From NCBI RefSeq assembly GCF_002160955.1, contig NZ_NFLN01000020.1, positions 1 to 48,687 on the forward strand: 48,687 nucleotides of DNA, read 5' to 3'. The notes below the pieces were generated by a model, which was not told where the DNA came from, did no database searches, and worked only from the letters and a program-made list of their open reading frames with translations. Both the position numbers and the translations under genes were made by a program. This document shows, piece after piece, positions 6,836-16,330 of this stretch (position 1 is the first letter of the stretch; each line of letters opens with the position of its first letter). The DNA is from Gemmiger sp. An120. Its GTDB lineage: Bacteria > Bacillota > Clostridia > Oscillospirales > Ruminococcaceae.

Positions 6836-8899
6836 TTAAAAACCAACCACACCGATTGCCGTAAGCATCGGAGCAATCAACGTATCAATAATCTTGATTC
6901 CGACAAACGGCGTGATGACGCCGCCAAGGCCATAAATCAGCATATTCCGTGCCAGCAGTCGCCCGGAGGACATAGGCCGGTATTTTACGCCCTTCATGGC
7001 CAGGGGAATCAGGCAGGGGATAATGATGGCGTTAAAGATCAGTGCTGACAAAATCGCACTGTAGGGCGTCGCCAGGTGCATGATGTTCAAAACGCTCAAC
7101 TGCGGGATCGCCATCATAAACATGGCGGGAATAATGGCAAAATATTTTGCAATGTCATTGGCGATGGAGAAAGTCGTCAGGCTGCCCCGCGTAATCAGAA
7201 GCTGCTTACCAATCTCCACGACCTCCAGAATCTTCGTGGGATCGGAGTCCAGGTCCACCATATTGGCAGCTTCTTTGGCCGCGGTGGTGCCGCTGTTCAT
7301 GGCAAGGCCCACATTCGCCTGCGCCAGCGCGGGCGCGTCGTTGGTGCCGTCGCCGGTCATGGCAACGATTTTGCCCTCTGCCTGCTCTTTTTTGATGACG
7401 TCAATCTTATCTTCCGGCTTGCATTCAGCAATAAAACCGTCCACGCCCGCTTCTTTGGCGATAGTCGCTGCGGTCAGCGGATTGTCGCCGGTACACATAA
7501 TGGTCTTGATGCCAATGGCGCGCAGGCGCTCAAATCGCTCCACCATGCCGGGCTTCACAGTGTCTTTCAGATAGATAACACCCAGAATTCGGTTGTTTTC
7601 ACAGACCGTCAGCGGCGTACCGCCAAGGCTGGAAATTTTGTCAACCTGCTCATGCAGGTCGGCGGGGATCGTACCGCCCATAGACTTTACATACTGCTCA
7701 ATGGCTTCGGCCGCCCCCTTTCGTACTTTTGTGCCGTTGGGCAGGTCCACGCCGCTCATCCGGGTCTGCGCAGTAAATTCAATATATGCAGCGCCCGCCG
7801 CGTCCTGGCTCGTATCGCCCAGATGACGGGCAAGCTCCAATGTGGACTTGCCCTCTGGGGTATCGTCATGCAAGCTTGTCAGGGCGGCGCAGCGGATCAG
7901 TTCGCTGCGGGAGGCACCTCCCACGGGGAAGAAATCGGCGGCCAGGCGGTTGCCGTAGGTGATGGTACCGGTTTTATCCAGAATCATGGTGTCCACATCG
8001 CCGCAGGCCTCCACAGCCTTGCCGGACATAGCGATGACATTGAACCGGGTCACGCGGTCCATACCTGCAATGCCGATGGCGGAAAGCAGGCCGCCAATGG
8101 TCGTCGGGATCAGGCATACGCAAAGAGCGATCAGGGTAGAAGTTTGCAGCTGTACGCCGGAATACAGTCCAATCGGATACAGCGTTACGATAACGATCAG
8201 AAAAATGATGGTCAAAGAGACCAAAAGCGTATTCAGCGCGATTTCGTTGGGCGTCTTTTTTCGGGAAGCGCCTTCGACCAGAGCGATCATGCGGTCAAGA
8301 AAGCTGCTGCCCGGGTCAGAGGTGATGCGGATTTTCAGCCAGTCGGATACGATCGTTGTGCCGCCGGTCACAGAACAGAAATCGCCGCCGGATTCCCGCA
8401 CCACCGGAGCGGACTCACCTGTGATGGCCGACTCGTCTACCGAAGCGATGCCTTCAATAACTTCTCCGTCTCCGGGGATGATCTCGCCCGCCTTCACCAT
8501 AACGACATTGCCTTTTTTCAATTCGCTGGACAGAACTGTTTTCTCCGTGCCGTCCTCCAGCAGCAGACGGGCCTGTGTATCCTTCTGCGTCTTTTTCAGA
8601 CTGGCGGCCTGCGCTTTGCCCCGTCCTTCCGCCACTGATTCTGCGAAGTTTGCGAACAGGACGGTGACAAACAGCACCGCACAGACGATCATATTGTATG
8701 CTCTCAAATTTGTACCCGAACCGACATCCCCAAAAAGGCCCGGGAAAAATGAAAGTACAAATGTGATAAAGAAGCCGATTTCCACAACAAACATGACGGG
8801 ATTTTTCATCATGTAAACAGGATTCAGCTTTGTAAAGGAGCCGATAACTGCTTGGCGTAAAATTGCAGGCGTGACCAGCTTCTGATTCCTTTTGCTCAT
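6836..8899 (-). CDS. kdpB: Potassium-transporting ATPase ATP-binding subunit B
   Basis: A 687-residue P-type (type IA) ATPase that drives K+ uptake by the Kdp complex. It shows the actuator TGES motif (about residue 157), the phosphorylation motif DKTGTIT (about 305-311), the [12 protein letters not shown] hinge (about 515) and about seven membrane segments. Its length is typical. The start MSKRNQK is preceded by AAGGAGG, and the kdpA stop lies 12 bases upstream. All catalytic residues are present, so the pump should be functional even though the surrounding island is decayed. Confidence 0.97.
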   Translation of the reverse strand: MSKRNQKLVTPAILRQAVIGSFTKLNPVYMMKNPVMFVVEIGFFITFVLSFFPGLFGDVGSGTNLRAYNMIVCAVLFVTVLFANFAESVAEGRGKAQAASLKKTQKDTQARLLLEDGTEKTVLSSELKKGNVVMVKAGEIIPGDGEVIEGIASVDESAITGESAPVVRESGGDFCSVTGGTTIVSDWLKIRITSDPGSSFLDRMIALVEGASRKKTPNEIALNTLLVSLTIIFLIVIVTLYPIGLYSGVQLQTSTLIALCVCLIPTTIGGLLSAIGIAGMDRVTRFNVIAMSGKAVEACGDVDTMILDKTGTITYGNRLAADFFPVGGASRSELIRCAALTSLHDDTPEGKSTLELARHLGDTSQDAAGAAYIEFTAQTRMSGVDLPNGTKVRKGAAEAIEQYVKSMGGTIPADLHEQVDKISSLGGTPLTVCENNRILGVIYLKDTVKPGMVERFERLRAIGIKTIMCTGDNPLTAATIAKEAGVDGFIAECKPEDKIDVIKKEQAEGKIVAMTGDGTNDAPALAQANVGLAMNSGTTAAKEAANMVDLDSDPTKILEVVEIGKQLLITRGSLTTFSIANDIAKYFAIIPAMFMMAIPQLSVLNIMHLATPYSAILSALIFNAIIIPCLIPLAMKGVKYRPMSSGRLLARNMLIYGLGGVITPFVGIKIIDTLIAPMLTAIGVVGF

Positions 8900-8911
8900 G
8901 GTAAATCCTCC

Positions 8912-10687
8912 TTATGCCCAAAGGGTCAAATGTTCGGCAACGGGGCCAAGCGCCAGCACGGGGAAGAAGGTCAGCGCCGCAAAGATGTAAACGACAAACA
9001 CCAAAATGACGGCAAAGCTCATGGTATCGGTATGAAGCGTACCTGCCGATTCACTGACAAACCGCTTTTTCATCAGAGACCCCGCAATTGCAAGCTGCAA
9101 GACGATTGGGAGGTAACGGCCGAAGAACATGACAAGACCGGTGGTAATATTCCAGAACAACGTGTTGTCCGCCAGGCCTTCAAATCCGGAGCCGTTGTTG
9201 GCTGCCGAAGACGCGAATTCATAGAGCACCTGCGAAAGCCCATGGTAACCGGGGTTGGTGATACCGGCCAGACCGTCCGGCGTAGCTACCGCCAGCGCAG
9301 AGAACGTCAGGATCAGCAGCGGGTGAATGATGATGCAGAGGGCCGCCAGCTTCATCTCCCGGCCTTCGATTTTTTTGCCGAGATACTCCGGCGTGCGTCC
9401 GATCATCAAACCGCAGATAAAAACGGCCAGGATCGCATAAGTGATTATATTCATAAGACCAACGCCCTTGCCGCCGAATACCACGTTGAGCATCATGTGG
9501 AGCAGGGGGATCATGCCGCCCAACGGCGTGAGCGTGTCGTGCATATTGTTGACCGTACCGGTCGTGAAAGACGTTATTGTGGTTGTGAACATCGCGGATT
9601 GGGCGATGCCAAACCGCACTTCCTTGCCTTCCATGCTGCCCATGGACTGTGCCAGCCCGACTTCTGCCAGCGCCGGGTTGCCCTGGCTTTCCGCCCAGAA
9701 GCAGACCCCCAGCCCAATCAGAAACAGGATTCCCATTGCCATGAAGATGCTTCGGCCTTCACGGCCAAAGATTCTTGCCGTCAGGCTTTCCCGACCTTCG
9801 ATTTGGGGGATCGCAGCGGCTGCATCATCTGCGACAACCGCAGCCGCCAGATCCCGTTTGCGGTCCCGAACCATCTTGCCGAAGGTGATCACACAGGCTC
9901 CGGGAAGGAGCATCATGGAATACAGCTCAATCAAGTTGGAGATGATGGTCGGGTTTTCAATCGGCGTAGCCGAGTTCGCGCCCAAAAATCCGCCGCCGTT
10001 TGTGCCGAGATGCTTGATAATTTCCAGCGCCGCCACAGGCCCCATAGCAATCACCTGTTTTGTGCCTTCAATGGTATCCACCACCACATTCCCGGAAAAA
10101 TTCTGCGGCACGCCCTGCCATACCAGCAGCAGGCCGCCGATAATGGAGAACGGAAGCAACACGCGGATCGTGATGCGAACCAGATCGACAAAGAAGTTTC
10201 CGACGTTATCCTTCGTCCTGCCTGCCAGGCCGCGGATGAATGCGATGCAGGCAGCGTAACCGCTGGCGGCGGATACAAACATCATGAATGTGATGACCAG
10301 CATCTGCGACAGATAGGACAGCCCCGACTCGCCGGAATAATGCTGCAAATTGGTATTGGTCATAAAGCTGATGATGGTGTTAAAGGAAAGGGATTCCTCC
10401 ATCGCTCCGATCCCATTGGGATTGAACAGGCCAATACTCTGAATTCTCAGGATTATGTATCCCAGCAGAATCATAATCCCATTGGTTATCACCAGAGAAA
10501 CGGCATATTTCTTCCAGTTCATTCCATTTTTGGGATTGACGCCGCAGACTTTATAAATAGCGCCGTCCACCCGGTTGAATACCGGATCGGCAAAGGTATA
10601 TTTTCCGGCGGCAATATGATACACGTAAACTCCTGCCGGGATGACCAGAATCAAATAGATGAGAATGGTCAAGGCAATTTGTAACAT
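8912..10687 (-). CDS. kdpA: Potassium-transporting ATPase potassium-binding subunit A
   Basis: A 591-residue KdpA, a K+-channel-like membrane protein with about ten membrane helices and four selectivity-filter loops. Two filter motifs are easily read: SFMTNTNLQHYSGE (about residue 110) and HLGTNGGGF (about 230). It binds K+ from outside and passes it through an intersubunit tunnel to KdpB. ATG at 10687 follows AGGAGGAAAATCAG. The gene begins 21 bases after kdpF. Confidence 0.97.
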   Translation of the reverse strand: MLQIALTILIYLILVIPAGVYVYHIAAGKYTFADPVFNRVDGAIYKVCGVNPKNGMNWKKYAVSLVITNGIMILLGYIILRIQSIGLFNPNGIGAMEESLSFNTIISFMTNTNLQHYSGESGLSYLSQMLVITFMMFVSAASGYAACIAFIRGLAGRTKDNVGNFFVDLVRITIRVLLPFSIIGGLLLVWQGVPQNFSGNVVVDTIEGTKQVIAMGPVAALEIIKHLGTNGGGFLGANSATPIENPTIISNLIELYSMMLLPGACVITFGKMVRDRKRDLAAAVVADDAAAAIPQIEGRESLTARIFGREGRSIFMAMGILFLIGLGVCFWAESQGNPALAEVGLAQSMGSMEGKEVRFGIAQSAMFTTTITSFTTGTVNNMHDTLTPLGGMIPLLHMMLNVVFGGKGVGLMNIITYAILAVFICGLMIGRTPEYLGKKIEGREMKLAALCIIIHPLLILTFSALAVATPDGLAGITNPGYHGLSQVLYEFASSAANNGSGFEGLADNTLFWNITTGLVMFFGRYLPIVLQLAIAGSLMKKRFVSESAGTLHTDTMSFAVILVFVVYIFAALTFFPVLALGPVAEHLTLWA

Positions 10688-10708
10688 CTGATTTTCCTCC
10701 TGTTGGAC

Positions 10709-10786
10709 TTAGAATTTTTCCGGGTGAAGAAGTGCATAGACCAAATAAACACCCAGCAGTAAAATGATGATTCCTAAAACAATCAT
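10709..10786 (-). CDS. kdpF: Potassium-transporting ATPase subunit F
   Basis: A 25-residue peptide made almost entirely of one membrane helix (MIVLGIIILLLGVYLVYALL) and ending HPEKF, the usual KdpF tail. ATG 10786 follows AAGGAGGGAAATC. KdpF lies at the KdpA/KdpB interface and acts as a lipid-like stabiliser. Its place immediately before kdpA is the standard one. Confidence 0.9.
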   Translation of the reverse strand: MIVLGIIILLLGVYLVYALLHPEKF

Positions 10787-10797
10787 GATTTCCCTCC

Positions 10798-10896
10798 TTA
10801 CTCGCTTTTATCCACCTGCTTCTGGCACCATCCGATCAGCAGGATAATGGAACCGATACAGCCTGCCAACACTGCAAACATGATACAATCCATCAT
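10798..10896 (-). CDS. 32-residue membrane peptide upstream of kdpF
   Basis: ATG 10896 stands behind a strong GGAGGGGACC. The peptide has one hydrophobic helix (MFAVLAGCIGSIILLIG) and a charged C-terminus (CQKQVDKSE). It is the first gene of the kdpF-A-B-C transcript, 11 bases before kdpF. It may be a second KdpF-like accessory subunit or a leader peptide. No family is recognised. Confidence 0.65.
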   Translation of the reverse strand: MMDCIMFAVLAGCIGSIILLIGWCQKQVDKSE

Positions 10897-10929
10897 AAAG
10901 GTCCCCTCCTCTCCGCTTTTCTGGAGAGA

Positions 10930-10958
10930 ATCTTACCATATAAACCGTGAAGATGCTC
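10930..10958 (-). promoter_or_regulatory. Possible KdpE-dependent promoter of kdpFABC
   Basis: On the minus strand a good -10 TAAGAT (10935-10930) has only a poor -35 (GAGCAT) 17 bases upstream, in an AT-rich stretch just after the kdpDE terminator. A weak -35 is what an activator-dependent promoter would show. KdpE is the expected activator. Confidence 0.35.
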
Positions 10959-11001
10959 TTAACATTTCCGGGCAAGGATTAAAAGCATATAAAGGCCCAC
11001 C

Positions 11002-11032
11002 AAAACAAAAAGCCGCCCGCAAAAGCGGACGG
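11002..11032 (-). terminator. Terminator between kdpE and kdpF
   Basis: On the minus strand CCGTCCGC-TTTT-GCGGGCGG (one mismatch) is followed by a T-rich tail. It lies 17 bases after the kdpE stop, so kdpDE and kdpFABC are probably separate transcription units. Confidence 0.75.
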
Positions 11033-11048
11033 ATCTGAAACGCAGAGT

Positions 11049-11747
11049 CTATTGACGGATCATCCTGTACCCAACGCCAATGTGGGTCTGAATATACCTG
11101 GGGGCAGATGGGTCACGTTCAATCTTTTTGCGCAGGGTGGTCATAAAAACGCGCAGGGAAGGGATATCGGCGGCAAGGGCAGTTCCCCACACCTCTTTCA
11201 GAATGTAGTTGCGCGTCAGTACCTTTCCCGTGTTTTTTGCAAGTACGCACAGGAGTTTGTACTCGATGGGGGTGAGGTGGATTTCTTTTCCCCCCATATA
11301 AGCGCATCCCGCCGCATAATCAATCCTTAATTCCCCGTTCTGATACAGGGAGGACTGGGATGGCCCGGCAGTCTGGTCGGTTCGGCTGCGGCGCAGGGCC
11401 ACGCGAAGCCTGGCCAGAAATTCATCAATGCTGAATGGCTTTGTCAGGTAGTCGTCTGCTCCAGCGTCCAATGCCTCCACCTTGTCCTGATCTTCGCTCC
11501 GTGCGCTTACAATAATAATGGGCACGCTGCTCCATCCGCGCACCTTGCGGATAATCTCCACACCGTCCATATCGGGCAGCCCCAGATCCAGAATGATAAC
11601 ATCGGGGTTATAGGAGACGGCGTCCAGGAGCGCGTCTGCGCCGTTTTTGGCGGTGTGGTACTGGTATTCCTGTGTATCCAGCGTGGTTCGGATTAAATTG
11701 GTGATGGCAGGGTCGTCCTCTACCACAAGAATTTTGGGCTTATACAT
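11049..11747 (-). CDS. kdpE: Two-component response regulator KdpE
   Basis: A 232-residue OmpR/PhoB-type regulator. The receiver domain has acidic pocket E10-D11-D12, phosphoacceptor D54 (VIILDLGLPDMDG) and the switch/Lys region (YLTKPF). The winged-helix DNA-binding domain (about 130-230) ends with the typical IGVGYRM. The ATG overlaps the kdpD end by 8 bases, so translation is coupled. It is expected to activate kdpFABC when K+ is low. Confidence 0.95.
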   Translation of the reverse strand: MYKPKILVVEDDPAITNLIRTTLDTQEYQYHTAKNGADALLDAVSYNPDVIILDLGLPDMDGVEIIRKVRGWSSVPIIIVSARSEDQDKVEALDAGADDYLTKPFSIDEFLARLRVALRRSRTDQTAGPSQSSLYQNGELRIDYAAGCAYMGGKEIHLTPIEYKLLCVLAKNTGKVLTRNYILKEVWGTALAADIPSLRVFMTTLRKKIERDPSAPRYIQTHIGVGYRMIRQ

Positions 11748-14421
11748 TTTGAATTTTCACCTCCTCCAAGGGCAGTGTAAAAGAGAACACTGAGCCATGG
11801 GGCTGGTTGTCATGAACGGTAATAGACCCGCTGTGCGCCTCTACAATGGATTTGCACAGGCTTAAACCCAGTCCAAGGCCCCGGCGGCTGTCCGCCCCGG
11901 CGCTGCCGGTGTTCACTGTATAGAACATATCAAACAGCCGTTGTTTGGCTTCGTCGGATATGCCCGGGCCGTTGTCAGCAATTTCGATGCGGACCATGCT
12001 GTTTTCCTTTTTTGCCGACAGGCAGATATCCGAACCTTCAGGCGTATACTTGACGGCGTTGTTCACGATATTGATAATGACCTGTACGATCAGGCGGGCG
12101 TCCATATTGGCCATCAGCATATCGTCCTCAAGTTCTACGCGAATCTCGTGTTCCGCAGCCCTGCGATCCACATGGGAAAGCGCTTCATGGAAAATGTCGC
12201 CAATCATCTCTGCGTCCCGCCGCAACGGCAGGGTCCCGTTTTCGATTCGGGTGATGGAAAGCAGATTCTCCGTCAGATTGACCAGCCACATGGAATCGTC
12301 ATAGATGGAACGGTACATTTCCTGTTTTCTATTTTCATTCAGAGAAACGCTTTTTTCCATCAGCATACCGGCGTTGCCGCTGATGGCGGTCAGCGGTGTG
12401 CGCAGATCGTGGGAAATGGCCCGCAGCAGGTTGGCCCGCAGCTGTTCACGCTGGGTTTCCATCTCGGCGGCCTGCTTTTCAGCGCGCAGTTTGCGGCGCT
12501 CCAAAATCAGGCCGCATTCGTCCAGCATGGCGATCATCAGGTTTTTTTCAAAAGTATCCAACGGCGGATAAAACTTGGATGGTATGCCGACCACCGCCAT
12601 GACCTCCTGATTGCCCCGGACGGACAGATACAGATTTTGCGCATGAGAAAGGGTGCTGGTCGTAGCGCCCGCGTGCTTATCGTTTTTGGCGACCCATTCC
12701 GCCACCCCAAGCTCTTCGGCAGTCAGCCTGCCCATGGTCTGTTCTGATTCAGAGGCTGGGACCGCATGAAATCGGAGCTGTCTATCCTTTTCCAGCAGTG
12801 CATACAACACTGGACGTCCCAGAAGAGATTGGAGCTGCTGCGCGGCAATCCGGATGATTTCCTGTTCGCTTTGGCCCTGCTGCATTTTTTGATTGCTGCT
12901 CATCAGGAGTTCCATATAATAGGCCCGTTGAGCAGATTGCCGCCCCTGCCTTTTCACGCGGGTAGCCAGAGAGCAGGAAAGACAACTTGCCAGCATCATC
13001 ACTAGAAAGGTGATCGGGTAGTTCGGGTCGAGCGCTGTCAGGGAAAAACGCGGAATTGTAAAGAAAAAGTTAAAGGAGACTACGCTTAGTAGTGAAACCA
13101 AAACCCCGTAGAAATACCCGTTCGTCCAAACCGCTGTGAGCAGAACCCCCAATAGGTAGACAATGATGATGTTCGCTTCACGCAGGCCGAGTTCATAAAA
13201 CAAAAAACTGATCCCCGTAGCGGCAAGGGTGAGCAGGAGGGATTTCCCTAAATCCTTCCAATCAAATTTCTGTTCCGGTTTGCGAAGCAGTGCCCTTTTT
13301 TTCTTATATAGAGGTTGGACATCCGGAATGATATAGACGTCCACATCCTCCATCCTGCTGGTAAGCCGGTCCACCAGCGGCTTGCTTTTCATAAAAAGGG
13401 ATGCAGAGTGGTTTGTGCGCCCCAGCACGATTTTTGTGACGCCGCTTACCTTGGCATATTCGGCGATTTGCACAGCCGGGTCGTCCCCATACACGGTGGC
13501 GATCCGCGCTCCCAACTGTTCAGCCAGACGCATATTGTCCCGCAGGCGTTTCAGATTTTCGCCCTTCAGATCCCTGGTCTCGGGAGTTTCTACAAACAGC
13601 GCCGTGAATCCGCTGTGAAAGGCCTCAGCCATGCGGGCTGCCGTGCGGATCACCTTTGCGTTGGATGGCGCACTGGAAAGGCAGGTGAGAATGTGTTCCC
13701 CGGCTTTGGCGGCAGTCTCATTTTCCGCTTTCTGGGCTTTTTTGCTTAGTTGGTCAGCGGTGCGGCGCAGCGCAATTTCACGAAGGGCCGCCAGATTATC
13801 CCTTGTGAAGAAGTGATTCAAGGCACGGGAAGCCTGCTGCTTTTGGTAGACTTTTCCGGATTGCAGCCGCAGGATCAAGTCGTCCGGCTCGATATCCACT
13901 AATTCTACCTGGTCGGCGGAGTCAAAAATCGAATCAGGGATACGCTCGCTGACGGCAATATGAGTGATGGAGGCCACCAGATCATTCAGGGATTCCAGAT
14001 GCTGAACATTAACGGTGGTGTACACACTGATACCGGCTCGCAGCAGTTCCTCCACATCCTGATATCGTTTTGAATGGCGGCACCCGGCAGCATTGCTATG
14101 GGCAAGCTCATCTACCAGCAGGATATTGGGGCGGCGCTGTAAGGCGGCATCCAAATCCAGCTCCTTGAGGGAGATTCCCTTATATTCAACTATTTTTTCG
14201 GGCAGCTGTTCTAGCCCTTCCAGCAATGCCAATGTATCGGGGCGGGTGTGACGTTCAATGTAGCCCACAACAACGTCTATCCCTCTGTTTTGAGCCTGGT
14301 GAGCGGCCTCCAGCATAGCATAAGTCTTGCCGACACCCGCAGCATATCCAAAAAAGATTTTTAAATGTCCTTTTTGAAAAGCTCCTGGGCGGTATTGATT
14401 TTGCGCCTGATAATTTTCCAA
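11740..14421 (-). CDS. kdpD: Potassium sensor histidine kinase KdpD
   Basis: An 893-residue KdpD with the full domain set: N-terminal KdpD domain with Walker A GYAAGVGKT (residues 25-33) and VDELAHSN; a universal-stress-protein domain (about 245-370, ending KIVLGRTNHS), which binds c-di-AMP in some Firmicutes; four closely spaced membrane helices (about 395-495); a GAF-like linker; the HisKA helix AISHDLRTPL; and the HATPase domain with DNGPGI and GLGLGLSL boxes. It starts at TTG 14421 with GGGGAG 10 bases upstream. It senses low K+ or ionic stress and phosphorylates KdpE. Its 5' end lies 162 bases from the split recombinase. Confidence 0.96.
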   Translation of the reverse strand: MENYQAQNQYRPGAFQKGHLKIFFGYAAGVGKTYAMLEAAHQAQNRGIDVVVGYIERHTRPDTLALLEGLEQLPEKIVEYKGISLKELDLDAALQRRPNILLVDELAHSNAAGCRHSKRYQDVEELLRAGISVYTTVNVQHLESLNDLVASITHIAVSERIPDSIFDSADQVELVDIEPDDLILRLQSGKVYQKQQASRALNHFFTRDNLAALREIALRRTADQLSKKAQKAENETAAKAGEHILTCLSSAPSNAKVIRTAARMAEAFHSGFTALFVETPETRDLKGENLKRLRDNMRLAEQLGARIATVYGDDPAVQIAEYAKVSGVTKIVLGRTNHSASLFMKSKPLVDRLTSRMEDVDVYIIPDVQPLYKKKRALLRKPEQKFDWKDLGKSLLLTLAATGISFLFYELGLREANIIIVYLLGVLLTAVWTNGYFYGVLVSLLSVVSFNFFFTIPRFSLTALDPNYPITFLVMMLASCLSCSLATRVKRQGRQSAQRAYYMELLMSSNQKMQQGQSEQEIIRIAAQQLQSLLGRPVLYALLEKDRQLRFHAVPASESEQTMGRLTAEELGVAEWVAKNDKHAGATTSTLSHAQNLYLSVRGNQEVMAVVGIPSKFYPPLDTFEKNLMIAMLDECGLILERRKLRAEKQAAEMETQREQLRANLLRAISHDLRTPLTAISGNAGMLMEKSVSLNENRKQEMYRSIYDDSMWLVNLTENLLSITRIENGTLPLRRDAEMIGDIFHEALSHVDRRAAEHEIRVELEDDMLMANMDARLIVQVIINIVNNAVKYTPEGSDICLSAKKENSMVRIEIADNGPGISDEAKQRLFDMFYTVNTGSAGADSRRGLGLGLSLCKSIVEAHSGSITVHDNQPHGSVFSFTLPLEEVKIQNV

Positions 14422-14471
14422 CCCTGCATCTCTCCCCGCCTGTTACAATAAATTTGTCCTCTAGGTAATTT

Positions 14472-14500
14472 ATTATAGCATAAGAGACCTTGTTATGCCA
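14472..14500 (-). promoter_or_regulatory. Probable kdpDE promoter
   Basis: On the minus strand -10 TATAAT (14477-14472) is preceded after 17 bases by TGGCAT (14500-14495). It lies about 50 bases before the kdpD start. The -10 is perfect and the -35 weak. Confidence 0.45.
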
Positions 14501-14583
14501 TAAAGATGGCAAGACTGACATTAAGACGAAATTAAGATACCTATGGGACATGAGGTATAATTTACCCTTGACAAATCTCTTTC

Positions 14584-16188
14584 CAAAAGAAAATTCTCCA
14601 AAAGGCCGCCAAGGACAAGGGTTATACCGATACCATCTTTTTCGTGGATGACGGTATCACCGGCACTACCATGAAGCGCCCCGGCTTTCAGAAAATGATC
14701 GCCGCAATCGAGGCCGGGTACATCTCGGCGGTGTTTGTGAAAGACCTCTCCCGGCTGGGCCGGAACTACATTGAGGTTGGCAAGCTCACCGAGGAATTTT
14801 TCCCGCTCCATGATGTGCGGCTGGTGGCCGTTTCCGATGGCGTGGACAGCAACGAAGGCGAGGACGATTTCACCCCGTTCAAGAACATTATGAATGAGTA
14901 CTACGCCAAGGACATCTCCAAGAAGCGCCGGATCGTCAACAAGATGAAAGGAAACGCTGGGATTCCTCTTTCACCGCCGCCCTATGGCTACATGAAAAAC
15001 CCGGACGATCCCCGTTTTTGGGTCATTGACCCGGAGGCTGCCGAGGTGGTGCGCTGCATCTACCGTCTGGCCTTGGAGGGAAACGGCCCCTTGCAGATTG
15101 CCACGGCGCTGGGGACGATGGGGGCTCTGAACCCTTCGGCCTATCGAACCAGCAAGGGAATCAGCAAGGGCGGCTCCAAAAGTACGCTGGAGCCTACCAA
15201 GTGGAACCATACCACCGTCAAGAAAATCCTCACCTTGCAGGAATACTGCGGCGATGTGGTCAACTTCAAAACCTACTCCAAGTCCTACAAGATGAAACGC
15301 CGGATTGAAAACCCGGAAGAAAACCGGGCAATCTTCCTCAATGTCCATGAGCCTGTCATTGACCGTGTGACTTGGGAAAAGGTACAAAGCCTGCAAACTT
15401 CCCGGCGCAGACGGCCTACCGTCACGCAGGAGTCCAGCGCCTTTTGCGGTTATCTAAAATGCCCGGAGTGCGGCGGCAATTTGAATTTCCATTTTAACCA
15501 GGGCAAACACGACATCAAGTTTTTCAGTTGCCGCAACCACAATTCCGGGCTCCGCAAATGCTCGTCCACCCACTATATTCGGCTGGACTTCTTGGAACAG
15601 GTCGTGCTCTATGAGGTACACCGGCTGGCTTGCTTTGCTAATGAGTATGAAAGCGACTTTATCAAGGCGATGGTTGGCCGCTCCGCCAAGGTGGTGGAAA
15701 ATGACCGGGTACGCAAGAAGCGGGAGCTGGACGGGCTGCTGGCCTGGGACAAGGAACTGGATATGCTCTTTGAACGGCTTTACGAGGACAATGTGTCCGG
15801 CAAGATCGACGATGCCCGGTTTGCCAAAATGTCCAAGCGATATGAGCAGGAGCAGGGCGAGAACGCCGGACGGATCAAGGCGCTGCGGTTGGAGCTGAAA
15901 AAGCTGGAAGATAAGCGGATGGATGTGGACACCTTTCTGGAAACGGTGCGTCGCTACACCGACGCAACCACCATCACCAAGCGCATGGTTGCCGAGCTCA
16001 TTCAGTACATCGAGGTTTATCCGGCGGTCAAGGAGGACGGTGTTACCAATCAGCGGGTGACGATCCACTACAACTGCATTGGTGCGTTTGAGGTGCCGGA
16101 TCGCCGGAAAATCCCCGAGCGGGACATTCTTTTGGAAACGAGAAAAGGCGTAGCATTAAGCTACGCCCCCACACAGATCGCTATGTAG
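14584..16188 (+). pseudogene. Large serine recombinase, C-terminal fragment
   Basis: The frame resumes at CAA 14584 (QKKILQKAAKDKG) and runs 534 codons. It contains the rest of the resolvase fold (FFVDDGITGTT, VFVKDLSRLGRN), the recombinase domain, a zinc-ribbon (CPECGG ... CRNHNSGLRKC), a coiled coil (about 15700-15920) and a C-terminal tail. The catalytic Ser and the first strand are missing; they are found at 3827-3898. About 7-10 residues of the usual loop between the two pieces are absent from both. The internal GTG at 14644 could start a truncated protein but without activity. The family (TndX/TnpX-like) normally excises and inserts mobilisable elements. The stop is 11 bases from the terminator that closes tRNA-Pro. 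Confidence 0.88.
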
Positions 16189-16198
16189 ATTTGGAAAT

Positions 16199-16255
16199 AA
16201 AAAATGCGGAGTATCATCAGCAGACCTTTTCAGATCCTTTAATGATACTCCGCAT
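16199..16255 (-). terminator. Terminator of the tRNA-Gln/tRNA-Pro cluster, rebuilt by the island
   Basis: ATGCGGAGTATCAT (16204-16217) pairs perfectly with ATGATACTCCGCAT (16242-16255) across a 24-base loop, followed on the minus strand by a T6 run. The stem overlaps the last base of the tRNA-Pro CCA. Its loop side contains the right inverted repeat of the island. Confidence 0.75.
16231..16245 (-). repeat. Right inverted repeat just inside the island
   Basis: The minus-strand sequence TCATTAAAGGATCTG matches the left repeat at 894-908 at 14 of 15 positions in opposite orientation. Confidence 0.5.
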
Positions 16256-16265
16256 GGTCGGAGTG
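16255..16265 (+). repeat. Right attachment repeat inside tRNA-Pro
   Basis: TGGTCGGAGTG, the last 11 bases of tRNA-Pro including CCA, is repeated in direct orientation at 883-893. The 15.4 kb between the copies is the putative island. Confidence 0.6.
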
Positions 16266-16330
16266 GCGGGATTTGAACCCACGGCTTCCTAGTCCCGAAC
16301 CAGGCGCGCTACCAACTGCGCTACACCCCG
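16255..16330 (-). tRNA. tRNA-Pro (CGG)
   Basis: Complete cloverleaf with encoded CCA. Acceptor CGGGGTG/CACTCCG, anticodon loop TTCGGGA, so anticodon CGG. Second gene of the minus-strand tRNA-Gln/tRNA-Pro cluster and the presumed integration site of the island. Confidence 0.96.

Noticed and set aside
3771-14562. The 10-mer GAGGTATAAT near both pieces of the recombinase (3771-3780 and about 14552-14561)
   Set aside because: It consists mainly of a -10 consensus, and the flanks do not agree, so a duplication is not supported.
14422-14583. A c-di-AMP (ydaO-type) riboswitch before the kdp genes
   Set aside because: The upstream regions of kdpD (162 bases) and of kdpF (about 150 bases, with a terminator in it) are too short and show none of the conserved core.
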